Source: Nonomuraea terrae (GTDB taxonomy: Bacteria; Actinomycetota; Actinomycetes; Streptosporangiales; Streptosporangiaceae). Taken from it: 41,564 nt of DNA. The notes beneath the pieces are model-generated. The model saw only the letters and a list, made by a program, of their open reading frames with translations, did not search any database and was not told where the DNA came from. How positions within the stretch are numbered: the first letter of the stretch is position 1; each line of letters opens with the position of its first letter. Below, in pieces: positions 1-6,742 of this stretch. The stretch spans positions 1 to 41,564 of the forward strand of contig NZ_SMKQ01000062.1 in NCBI RefSeq assembly GCF_004348995.1, given 5' to 3'. The position numbers and the translations under genes were made by a program.

Positions 1-38
1 GGGGCGGACAGGGGCCCGGGGGGAAGGGCCATCAGCAT
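1..38 (-). CDS. possible 5' end of a gene running off the left edge
   Basis: Reading leftwards, an ATG at 38 (or an in-frame ATG at 32) follows a GAGAGG ribosome-binding site at 48-43. The frame stays open to the window edge and would begin MLMALPPGPL. Only about a dozen codons are visible, so no family can be assigned. The main support is position: the 16-bp palindrome at 52-67 lies just upstream, where an operator would sit. It could also be chance. Confidence 0.25.
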   Translation of the reverse strand, partial: MLMALPPGPLSA

Positions 39-51
39 CAGACCTCTCAGG

Positions 52-67
52 TTGGGAGCGCTCCCAA
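52..67. promoter_or_regulatory. 16-bp perfect palindrome, LacI/CebR-type operator
   Basis: The sequence TTGGGAGCGCTCCCAA is a perfect palindrome. Its inner 14 bases equal the CebR box (TGGGAGCGCTCCCA) known to control cello-oligosaccharide uptake and beta-glucosidase genes in Streptomyces. The nearest candidate start is the leftward ATG at 38. No rightward gene begins close to it, and the methyltransferase at 136-969 ends facing it. The controlled gene therefore probably lies to the left, outside the window. Confidence 0.6.
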
Positions 68-135
68 TGCCACGATAAACGCTGATGTTCACTCTTGGGA
101 ATCCGCCGCGGACAAGATTGTTTCGCGCGCGAGGG

Positions 136-969
136 TCAGGGGATGTGGGCCAGGGCGCCGTAGGTGCCCGAGGCGGCGGGGTCGGCGGCGCAGGCGACGG
201 CGGAGCCGTCCGGACGCCACTCCGGCACCCAGACCAGGCCCGGCTCCAGCAGGTCCAGGCCCTCCAGCAGAGACTCGACCTCCTCGCGGGAGCGGATCGC
301 GAGACGGGGCAGCGTCATGGCGAGCAGGTCGCTGATCGCCGGCAGCAGCTCGTCCGGCACGCCGTCGAACGTCGTGTGCAGCAGGCCGAGGAAGCTCCCG
401 GGCGCCGCCGTGTGCCGCAGCCGCTTGACGACGTAGTGGGCGTACTCGTCCTCGTCGAGACAGTACGTCGACAGCAGCAGGATCGCCACCGGCCGGTCCC
501 AGTCGAGGTACGTCTGGACGACGTGGTCGTGGAGCATCTCGTCGATCTCCCGAACGTCGCCGTCGACCACGCGGACCAGGTCGGTGAAGGGCTCCACGGT
601 GGCCTGCGCCATGGTCACGACCATCGGGTTGTTCTCCACGTACACCACCCGCAGATCACGCGTCGCGGCGGCGCGGCGGGCGATGTCGTGCAGCAAGAGC
701 CCGTCCGGCAGGCCGGGGATGCCGCTGCCCACGATCATGAACTGGTCGACGCCCTCGCCCGCGGCCAGATGGCGGATCGTCCGGGTCAGGAACTCCAGCA
801 CGGCGCGGGCCGCGTTCGTGAGGGCCGGGGTCGCCTGGTCGAAATGGCGCACCGTGTCCCTGTCCGCCAGGAAGTTGTTCTTCCCGCCGGCCGCCGCGTC
901 GAAAATCCGCGTGATTCTGGCTTGCGTCGTATCGAGCTTGGCCAAGTTTCGGACAGCACGTTGGTGCAT
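136..969 (-). CDS. SAM-dependent methyltransferase, DUF574 family (Methyltransf_19-like)
   Basis: A 277-residue protein of the DUF574/S-adenosyl methyltransferase family, which is expanded in actinomycetes. Visible family traits are the N-terminal region with ARITRIFDAAAGGKNNF and RDTVRHF (family: NPxR, YDYLLGGKDNF, AD), the SAM-binding stretch FMIVGSGIPG with VVYVENNPMVV after it, and the acidic VDGDVRE loop. In this protein the usual TGLPT after the glycine loop reads PGLPD, and the usual DNDP reads ENNP. Length fits the family. The ATG at 969 is preceded by an AAAGGGG ribosome-binding site at good spacing. The substrate is unknown for nearly all members. Transcription is monocistronic as far as visible. 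Confidence 0.85.
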   Translation of the reverse strand: MHQRAVRNLAKLDTTQARITRIFDAAAGGKNNFLADRDTVRHFDQATPALTNAARAVLEFLTRTIRHLAAGEGVDQFMIVGSGIPGLPDGLLLHDIARRAAATRDLRVVYVENNPMVVTMAQATVEPFTDLVRVVDGDVREIDEMLHDHVVQTYLDWDRPVAILLLSTYCLDEDEYAHYVVKRLRHTAAPGSFLGLLHTTFDGVPDELLPAISDLLAMTLPRLAIRSREEVESLLEGLDLLEPGLVWVPEWRPDGSAVACAADPAASGTYGALAHIP

Positions 970-1401
970 GAGCGTCGCCCCTTTCCCCTCGCCGCCGTCT
1001 TCTCCTGGAAGCGATCTATGGACCTCACTCGATGACTCTGACCATATGTTCCAACAATTCCAGTCAATGACAATACGATAGACCGGTTATTTCAGGAAAT
1101 GTTTGTTACCTGAATGCGCGCGGAGGCCCTCTCCGAGAGCGCCGCACGGCGCGCTGGTGACCGTCCTGACCTGGTGATTTCCTCTTGAGATACGAGCCGG
1201 CGGGGCGTCCGAATGATCGTCTTCGCCAGACCGCCGGGGTTCTGCGACGGTGGCTGGTACCGATGGGAGGATTGGGACAAGGTCACGCTAGATACGTTCC
1301 CTGTGTCAAACCATCACGATCCTTGAATGTCGGAATGGGTGTGGCGAAATTCGCGATCTCGGGCGTGAGCGGCGATCTTCCCGGCGGAACGCACCCCTGA
1401 T
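970..1401. other. intergenic region, no gene seen
   Basis: This gap between the divergent methyltransferase and MFS genes holds an AT-richer patch at 1041-1110. On the minus strand a TTGACT sits at 1067-1062, with a possible TATGGT at 1046-1041. The 15-base spacing is short, so this is only a weak promoter candidate for the methyltransferase. No frame here has a convincing start, ribosome-binding site and protein-like composition. Confidence 0.4.
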
Positions 1402-1431
1402 TTGACGCCGCCCAGGAGGGACCGGTAACGT
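1402..1431 (+). promoter_or_regulatory. sigma-70-type promoter of the MFS gene
   Basis: TTGACG at 1402-1407 and TAACGT at 1426-1431 are separated by 18 bases, a good vegetative actinomycete promoter. Transcription would start near 1438, giving a leader of about 64 bases that contains the hairpin at 1464-1483. Confidence 0.6.
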
Positions 1432-1463
1432 CCCCCACCCCTGGCGACGCCTTCGGAGCCGCG

Positions 1464-1483
1464 GGTGGGGGTCCGACCCCACC
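1464..1483 (+). promoter_or_regulatory. leader hairpin just before the MFS ribosome-binding site
   Basis: GGTGGGG (1464-1470) pairs with CCCCACC (1477-1483) across a six-base loop. It ends eight bases before the TGGAGG ribosome-binding site. No U-run follows, so it is not a terminator. A role in translation or mRNA stability is possible but unproven. Confidence 0.35.
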
Positions 1484-1501
1484 GGCTCTCTGGAGGATTC
1501 G

Positions 1502-2752
1502 ATGCCCGGCGACCCCACGTTCCGGCAGCGCGATTTCCGCCTGCTCCTTCTCGGCCAGACCACCAGCCAGCTCGGCGCGCAGGTGAGCATGGTCGCCATC
1601 CCCCTGCTCGCTGTCGTGACCCTGCAGGCGTCCCCGCTGCAGCTCGGCCTCGTCACCGCCTCGGGGACGATCGCGTTCGCGCTGATCGGCCTGCCCGCCG
1701 GCGCCTGGCTCGACCGGTGGCGCCGCCGCCCGGTCCTCGTCGCCGCCGACCTCGTACGCGCCGCGCTCCTGGCCACGATCCCCGTGGCGGCCCTTCTCGG
1801 CACGCTGTCCATCACACACCTCGTGCTCGTCTCGCTGCTGACCGGCGCCGCCCGGGTCTTCTTCGACGTCGGCTACCAGAGCTACCTGCCCTCCGTCGTC
1901 GGCAAGGGTGGCCTGCTCGCCGGGAACGCGGCCATGGAGACCATCCGCGCCGGCGGCCAGCTGGCCGGTCCGGGGATCGGCGGCTGGGCGTCCACCCTGG
2001 TCGGGGCCGCGAACGTGGTGCTGATCCAGGTGGCCGCGTTCGCCGTGTCGGCCGCGTCGCTGCTGGCGATCACGACGCGCGAACCGGCCGCCCCGCCCCG
2101 GCCGCGAGGGGAGCGGCTCGGTACGGAGATCCGCCGCGGCCTGGCCTTCGTCGTACGGACCCGGCTGCTCCGCGCGACCCTGCTGACCAGCGCCGCCTGC
2201 AACTTCGCCTTCGCCGTCGCCTCGGCGGCCGGCTTCGTCTTCATGGTGCGCACCCTCGGCCTGTCGCCCGTGGCGATCGGGGTCGTCCTCGCTTTCGGCT
2301 CGACCGCCGTCATGATCGGCGCGGCCCTCACGCCCCGCCTCGCCCGGCGCTTCGGCTCCGCCCGGATCATCTGGCTCTCGCTGGCCGTGACCGGCCCCGT
2401 GGCGCTGCTCGGACCGCTGGCGGAACCCGGGTGGGGGGTCGTCCTGCTCGTGATCGGCACCGCGACCGGCGAGCTCGGCCAGATCGTCTACTCGGTCACG
2501 AACGTCACCCTGCGCCAGCGCCTGTGCCCCGGACACCTGCTGAACCGGGTCAACGCCACCATGCGCTTCTTCATGATGGGCGTCTTCCCCATCGGCGCCC
2601 TCCTCGGCGGCGTTGTGGGGGAGACGGCGGGGCCGCGCGCCACGCTGTGGACGGCCGCCGTGATCGTCCTGCTCTCCCCGCTGCCCCTCTGCGGCGCCCT
2701 GCGCGGCACCCGCGACATCGAGGAACTGCCCGCCTGGAAAGAAGCGCCCTGA
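1502..2752 (+). CDS. MFS transporter, probable drug exporter
   Basis: A 416-residue major facilitator protein with about twelve hydrophobic helices. The loop after the second helix carries LPAGAWLDRWRRRPVLV, a form of MFS motif A. The N-terminus FRLLLLGQTTSQLGAQVSMVAIPLLAV is typical of MFS_3/EntS-like exporters in actinomycetes, in which the first helix follows a short FRxLLxGQ lead. The ATG at 1502 has TGGAGG eight bases upstream and a promoter at 1402-1431. The substrate cannot be read from sequence. The gene stands alone and converges on the broken phosphotransferase gene. Confidence 0.85.
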   Translation: MPGDPTFRQRDFRLLLLGQTTSQLGAQVSMVAIPLLAVVTLQASPLQLGLVTASGTIAFALIGLPAGAWLDRWRRRPVLVAADLVRAALLATIPVAALLGTLSITHLVLVSLLTGAARVFFDVGYQSYLPSVVGKGGLLAGNAAMETIRAGGQLAGPGIGGWASTLVGAANVVLIQVAAFAVSAASLLAITTREPAAPPRPRGERLGTEIRRGLAFVVRTRLLRATLLTSAACNFAFAVASAAGFVFMVRTLGLSPVAIGVVLAFGSTAVMIGAALTPRLARRFGSARIIWLSLAVTGPVALLGPLAEPGWGVVLLVIGTATGELGQIVYSVTNVTLRQRLCPGHLLNRVNATMRFFMMGVFPIGALLGGVVGETAGPRATLWTAAVIVLLSPLPLCGALRGTRDIEELPAWKEAP

Positions 2753-2841
2753 CAGCCTCGGACACGGACGCGATGGTGACAGCCGAGCGGCAGTGAGCGA
2801 ACAACGACCACGGAGCCTCGCCGTGATCCGGCGCCGCTGCC

Positions 2842-2868
2842 GACCGGACGGGTTCGACGGGTCCGGTC
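2842..2868. terminator. inverted repeat between convergent genes, candidate terminator
   Basis: GACCGGAC (2842-2849) and GTCCGGTC (2861-2868) form a perfect 8-bp stem with an 11-base loop. It lies between the MFS stop and the stop of the leftward phosphotransferase remnant. There is no T-run. It would suit a bidirectional GC-rich actinomycete terminator. Confidence 0.4.
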
Positions 2869-2900
2869 AAGCAATCCCGCCCGGTGCGCGGAGCGGTTGG

Positions 2901-3815
2901 TCAGTGCTGGGTCGTCGCGATGAGGCGTCGCAGTGCGGCCTGGGCGGGTGGGCCCCATGTGGCCTTGCCGCCTGGGCGGCCGCGGACGCCGGCTTCGCCG
3001 ATGAGGATGCCGCTGAGGGCGCGGAGCACCGCCCATCCGCGGGCGCGGCGCAGGGTCGCGGCGTCCGGGGCCGGCTGGTAGGCGGCATGAAAGCGGTCGG
3101 TCGTGTCGTCCGGCAGGAGAATCCAGGCGGCAGCGAGGTCGCAGGCCGGGTCGCCCGCGAAGAGGTCGCCGAAGTCGATCACGCCGCAGATGGCGCCGTC
3201 CGCGGTGAGGACGTTGGCCGGATGCAGGTCGCCGTGGAGCCAGAGCGCCGGGCCGGCCCAGCCGGACGCGGCGGCGTCTTCCCAGACCGCGCGGACGGCG
3301 TCCGGGTCGGGGATGAGCCCCAGCTAGGTGGCCGAGGCGAGCCCTTTGGCGAAACCCTCGGAGTAGCCGGCCAGCGGCCCTCCGCGGTCCCGGCCGGTGG
3401 GCGCCTGTTCGGGGGCAGGGTGGTGAAGTGCCGTCAGGAATGCGGCCAGGGCGGTGGCCGCCTCCGCGGCGCGCGTGACAGGGGCACGGTCGGCGGGCGT
3501 GCCCCGCACCCAGGTCGTGACGATCCAGGGCCGCGGAAACCGCGCGGAGGGCTCCCCGAGGCGCTGCGGAACGGGAACCGGCAGCGGAAGGCGCGGGGCG
3601 AGGACGGGCAGCCAGGTGTGCTCCTTGAGCAGCAGCGCGTCCGCGGACTGCGTCGCCCAGGGCAACCGGACGGCGAGGTCGTCGCCGAGCCGCCACAGCT
3701 GGTTGTCCCAGCCACGCGCGCCGAGCCTCACCGGATGATCGGCCAGGTCGGGGTGCTGCTCGCGGAGCAGATCCCGCACCAACTCCGCGGTCACCTCGAT
3801 CTCGGTGTGCGTCAT
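2901..3815 (-). pseudogene. aminoglycoside phosphotransferase-like gene with an in-frame amber codon
   Basis: From the ATG at 3815 to the stop at 2901 a single frame encodes about 304 residues of the APH/choline-kinase-like family. It is interrupted only by a TAG at 3326-3324 (codon 164). The upstream part has the family's N-lobe (LGARGWDNQLWRLGDDLAVRLP). The downstream part has the catalytic loop WLHGDLHPANVL and the metal-binding IDFGD motif. The reading frame is the same on both sides, so this is a point change (CAG to TAG is the simplest), not a frameshift. A TACTGT box at 3829-3824, eight bases before the ATG, would give a leaderless mRNA. No good -35 is visible, and the MFS fragment starts there. 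The change could be true inactivation or a base-call error. The downstream half also has an in-frame ATG at 3182, but that would lack the catalytic HGD. Confidence 0.8.
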
Positions 3816-3832
3816 GGAGAGCAACAGTAGCC

Positions 3833-4019
3833 GGATGGCAGCCGGGGCTCGCCGTGCTGGGCACCCTGCTGGGCGCGGCCAACGCGGTCACCATTCCCAT
3901 CCCCCTGTGGGCCGGGACGCCGGCCGACCGATTCGGCGCGCGGCCGCTGGTCATCGGGGCCCAGATCCTCCAAGCCTGGTCGTTCCTCGCCTACGTATGG
4001 GTGAACGAGCCCATCGGGA
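3833..4019 (+). pseudogene. MFS transporter fragment
   Basis: About 60 codons read WQPGLAVLGTLLGAANAV and continue into a hydrophobic helix, then an MFS motif A (GTPADRFGARPLV) and another helix. This corresponds to roughly helices two to four of an actinomycete MFS protein. The first helix and everything after the start of the fourth are missing. The sense ends near EPIGI, after which the frame runs into unrelated residues. It has no start codon with a ribosome-binding site. It abuts the start of the phosphotransferase gene. Confidence 0.7.
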
Positions 4020-4104
4020 TTTGCCGTCCAAGGCGATTCACGAACCCGCACAGCGGATATCGAGCCGATAGCCCGCTTCGCAGGCCTGAACGGTGTGAGT
4101 CGCT

Positions 4105-4235
4105 GCAGCTTTCGTCAAGCGGATGATCGCTGAGCGTGGATGGTCAGGACACGACCTGGTCGGCGAGGCCGAGGCGCATGCCGCCTGGTCCAGCACGCCG
4201 AATACGACCGGGTGCACCGTCGGCGGTTCGCCTGA
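4105..4235 (+). pseudogene. relic resembling the end of a DUF6624-type protein
   Basis: One frame gives KRMIAERGWSGHDLVGEAEA then HAAW. A second frame, starting at 4188, gives VQHAEYDRVHRRRFA followed by a TGA at 4233. Together they resemble the conserved pattern of DUF6624 proteins (IxxxGWPGxxLVGxxA...AWLxxQHADxD), with a frame change between the W and the QH. This is recalled family similarity, not a search result. No start site is visible. Confidence 0.4.
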
Positions 4236-4312
4236 CAAGATTCCTCGTGGTGGATCCCGCCGTTTTCCGGTCGCACCCACACAACGGCTGTCACCCCGTA
4301 CATTCTTCTTCC

Positions 4313-5392
4313 ATGGTGCTGCGCATCGGCGGAGTCATCGCGGGAGTGTTCGCGCTGCTGTTCGCGGCTCCAGCCGCCTTCCCGCTGCACAACCTCGGCC
4401 CGCGGCTCGGAGTCGACGGGTGCCCGACCTCGCCCGCCGGCGGGTGGGAGGGCGGCGATCGGCCGGGGGCGCTGGTGCCCGCCGACGGGGCCGTCTCCGT
4501 GACGATGTGTGAGCTGCCACTGGCGACGGCGCAGCGGCTCGCGGGAGCGTTGCCGCGCGTTTCGGTACCGGTCAGAAAACTCACCACTCAGGTCGACGCG
4601 ATGGTCGCCGAGCTCAACGCGTTACCCACGCGCGACGTACTGGAGGCCGAGCTGCGTGAGCGGGAGGCGGCCAAAGGACACGTTCTGGGAGACGACCTCC
4701 ACCTCGGCGAGGTGTGCACCGCCGTCGGTTACGGCACGAGCCTGTCCTTCGTCGTGCACTACGGGGACGGGCGCACATCCGCCGTCGTGCTGGTGGACCG
4801 CAACTGCGGCACCGCCCGGTACGCGGACCGGACGAGGTTCGGCAATCCGAGTGACGCCTTTCTCCGCCATTACCGGGCCCAACTGGAGACTCGGCCGAAG
4901 CCCTCGGCGCTCGCCGGATGCGCGGCCGAGTTGCCCGCCGCGGACATCGACCTGACACACGCACGGGGTTGGCCGCGAGATGACGTCGCGGCCAACCGGG
5001 GCCCCGGTTGGCGCACTTTCCTGCCCAGCCCGCTGTCGGCGGCCACCGCCTGCCGGTACCGGCTCGACGGCGACCTGCTCCGGCTGCGAGCCCAGGTCCG
5101 CATCCCGGACGATCTCGTATCCGTGCGTTCGCTGATCAACACTTCGACGGCCGCGAACACCGTGACAGGCAGCGGAGGAACGGAGAACGTCACCAACCTC
5201 ACTGACTGCGGGCTGGCGAGATCCACGCGGCCGGCAGCACTCGACGTGGTGTGGGTAGGCGACAGCACCGGCGCCATCGCCGAGGTACGGATCTGGCGCG
5301 CCCCCTGCCAGGCCGTGTACACAGGGTCCACAGGCGGCAAGATCCCCACGGCGCAGCTGCTGTCCCGCCTGGACGCCTGGCTGGGCCGCTAG
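4313..5392 (+). CDS. exported or membrane-anchored protein of unknown function
   Basis: The 359-residue product begins with MVLRIGGVIAGVFALLFAAP, a signal peptide or single anchor, so most of the protein should lie outside the membrane. The frame is open further upstream to 4136, but those residues are proline- and arginine-rich and have no ribosome-binding site. The ATG at 4313 before the hydrophobic segment is therefore preferred. The mature part has at least eight cysteines (for example in VDGCPTS, VTMCELP, GEVCTAVG, DRNCGTA, LAGCAAE), which suggests disulfides. I do not recognise the family. It is the only intact gene in a region of relics, and its stop codon directly abuts the transposase fragment. 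Confidence 0.65.
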   Translation: MVLRIGGVIAGVFALLFAAPAAFPLHNLGPRLGVDGCPTSPAGGWEGGDRPGALVPADGAVSVTMCELPLATAQRLAGALPRVSVPVRKLTTQVDAMVAELNALPTRDVLEAELREREAAKGHVLGDDLHLGEVCTAVGYGTSLSFVVHYGDGRTSAVVLVDRNCGTARYADRTRFGNPSDAFLRHYRAQLETRPKPSALAGCAAELPAADIDLTHARGWPRDDVAANRGPGWRTFLPSPLSAATACRYRLDGDLLRLRAQVRIPDDLVSVRSLINTSTAANTVTGSGGTENVTNLTDCGLARSTRPAALDVVWVGDSTGAIAEVRIWRAPCQAVYTGSTGGKIPTAQLLSRLDAWLGR

Positions 5393-5497
5393 ACCGCACT
5401 GTACGTGACGATCGACGACTGGCCAGGAGACGCATCCCGCCAAGGACCCCCGCCCAAACTCACCGATGCCGAGTTACTGACCCTGGCAGTGGCCCAG
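5393..5497 (+). mobile_element. fragment of an IS982-like transposase N-terminus
   Basis: Directly after the preceding stop codon, the frame reads TALYVTIDDW, then a divergent stretch, then PPPKLTDAELLTLAVAQ. Both blocks are hallmarks of the N-terminus of actinobacterial IS982/IS4-type transposases (LYVTIDDLL...PKLSDAELVTLAVMQ). The segment between them is shortened. The rest of the transposase, including the DDE residues, is absent, and no terminal inverted repeats were found. This is a dead remnant marking an old insertion. Confidence 0.65.
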
Positions 5498-5501
5498 TCG
5501 T

Positions 5502-5630
5502 ACGTTCCGCATCAAGGTCGCCGTTCAGTGGCAGAAAGCATCAGCCGGGGACTGGGCCGCCTACGCCGCCGATGTCAGCCGCCGCAATGCACCGCACCAA
5601 CCGATCCACGAACCAGGAGCGACACCATGA
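5502..5630 (+). pseudogene. orphan C-terminal coding tail overlapping the SDR start
   Basis: A frame different from both the transposase scrap and the SDR reads TFRIKVAVQWQKASAGDW, then AAYAADVSRRN and a tail, ending at TGA 5628-5630. It has no start. Its stop overlaps the SDR ATG in an ATGA arrangement, as in translationally coupled operon genes. I do not recognise the parent family. It probably is the end of a gene that once preceded the SDR and was cut off where the transposase scrap now lies. Confidence 0.4.
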
Positions 5631-6355
5631 GATGGGACGATCACCGCGTCGTCATCACGGCCGCCGGCCGCGACTTCGGGCGAACCCTGGCCATCCGCCT
5701 CGCGGACCTCGGCGCCGAGGTCTTCCTCTCGGCACGCGAACTCGCCGCCGCTCAACGAGTCCGCGACGAGATTCGCAACCGCGGCCATCAGCGGGTGCAC
5801 GCCTTCGCCTGCGACCTGACGGACCCCTCCTCGATCCGCGACTTCGCTTCCAGCGTCGCGGAACACACGGACCGCGTCGACGTACTGATCAACAACGGCT
5901 CTCGCTACCTGGCAGGGCCGGACCTGCTGTCCGCAACCGACGCCGACGTTGTCGACACCATCGCCTCTGGCGCCACCGGCACGGTCCTGACCACCAAGAG
6001 CTTCCTCCCTCTGCTGCGCAACTCGGAGATACCAGATGTCGTGACGATGGTCTCCGCCTGCGGAACACCGGGCCACCACCGGTCGGACGCGCACGACGCC
6101 TTCTACGCGGCCAAGAGCGCTCAGGCAGGGTTCGCCGAGATCCTCTCCAAGCGCCTGCGTCCTCAAGGGGTCCGGGTGATCTCGCTCTACCCGCCTGACT
6201 TCGACAACGCCGACCCGCTCTCCGAGGAATGGGAGACCACCCCGCGCGCGGCCAAGGACGCCCTCACCGCGCACTCGCTCGTGGAGTGCATCCTCTTCGC
6301 CGTCGCCCAGCCCCGCGACTGCTTCATCAAAGCGTTCCACTTCGAACAGGTCTGA
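5627..6355 (+). CDS. short-chain dehydrogenase/reductase (SDR)
   Basis: A 242-residue Rossmann-fold oxidoreductase. Visible motifs are the cofactor loop ITAAGRDFGR near residues 10-19 (a variant of TGxxxGxG), CDLTD for adenine contact, LINNGS (usual NNAG), and FYAAKSAQ, which holds the catalytic YxxxK. The ATG at 5627 has AGGAG eight bases upstream and overlaps the stop of the orphan tail. The open frame extends back to 5405 through the transposase scrap, but that part is not SDR. The substrate is unknown. The first cofactor glycine is replaced by alanine, so cofactor affinity could differ. Confidence 0.8.
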   Translation: MRWDDHRVVITAAGRDFGRTLAIRLADLGAEVFLSARELAAAQRVRDEIRNRGHQRVHAFACDLTDPSSIRDFASSVAEHTDRVDVLINNGSRYLAGPDLLSATDADVVDTIASGATGTVLTTKSFLPLLRNSEIPDVVTMVSACGTPGHHRSDAHDAFYAAKSAQAGFAEILSKRLRPQGVRVISLYPPDFDNADPLSEEWETTPRAAKDALTAHSLVECILFAVAQPRDCFIKAFHFEQV

Positions 6356-6742
6356 GCAGTGCCCTCGCACGCCGACTGATGCCAGGTCCGGCAAGCCACC
6401 GCCGCTCAGGACCACAGGCACTCAGGCAACATCGAGACCCTGGTCGGCGAAGCCGGCATCGATCGCACTGCCGAGCCGGCGCAGCTCGTGCAGGCGCCGA
6501 ACATCAGCAGCCGGACGTCCCCCCAGGGGAGACGTCGCCGAGCCGCCCGCCACCGGCTCCACGCTCAAGCCCGCCGGGTTCTTCGACCTCGACCCCGCCA
6601 TCGACCTGGCCCCGACGAGCACGCCGGGAGGTCACTGCCATGCCTGAGGCCCCCTGCACGTAACGCAATCTTTGGGGGAAAAGTCACGTTCAGGTCCGCC
6701 AGGGGACACCTGGCGGTCGGGCGGGGCCGCTGCGATGACCCG
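6356..6742. other. intergenic region, possible decayed coding sequence
   Basis: No frame gives a convincing protein. On the minus strand a short stretch ending at 6422 reads RRLGSAIDAGFADQGLDVA, and on the plus strand parts near 6500-6650 look weakly protein-like, but neither has a start with a ribosome-binding site. The only clear structure is the inverted repeat at 6696-6716. Confidence 0.35.
6696..6716. promoter_or_regulatory. inverted repeat upstream of the PhoD-like gene
   Basis: CCGCCAGG (6696-6703) and CCTGGCGG (6709-6716) are perfect 8-bp arms around five bases. The repeat ends 26 bases before the preferred GTG start. It could be an operator for the phosphatase gene or an RNA hairpin in its leader. 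A full PHO box (two direct 11-base GTTCACC-type units) is not present. Confidence 0.4.

Noticed and set aside
85..1035. Long open frame on the plus strand opposite the DUF574 methyltransferase gene
   Set aside because: Composition is Arg/Val/Gly-rich with no family motif, and it mirrors the codon bias of the real minus-strand gene. No ribosome-binding site.
5405..5626. N-terminal 74 residues of the SDR open frame
   Set aside because: They are transposase remnant and frame-shifted relic. The Rossmann strand begins after ATG 5627, which has an AGGAG site.
6422..6622. Small minus-strand gene between SDR and PhoD
   Set aside because: No start signal, no family, and the opposite strand reads equally protein-like in places.
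6680..6710. PHO box before the PhoD-like gene
   Set aside because: Only one weak GTTCA-type unit is present. A PHO box needs at least two 11-base direct repeats.
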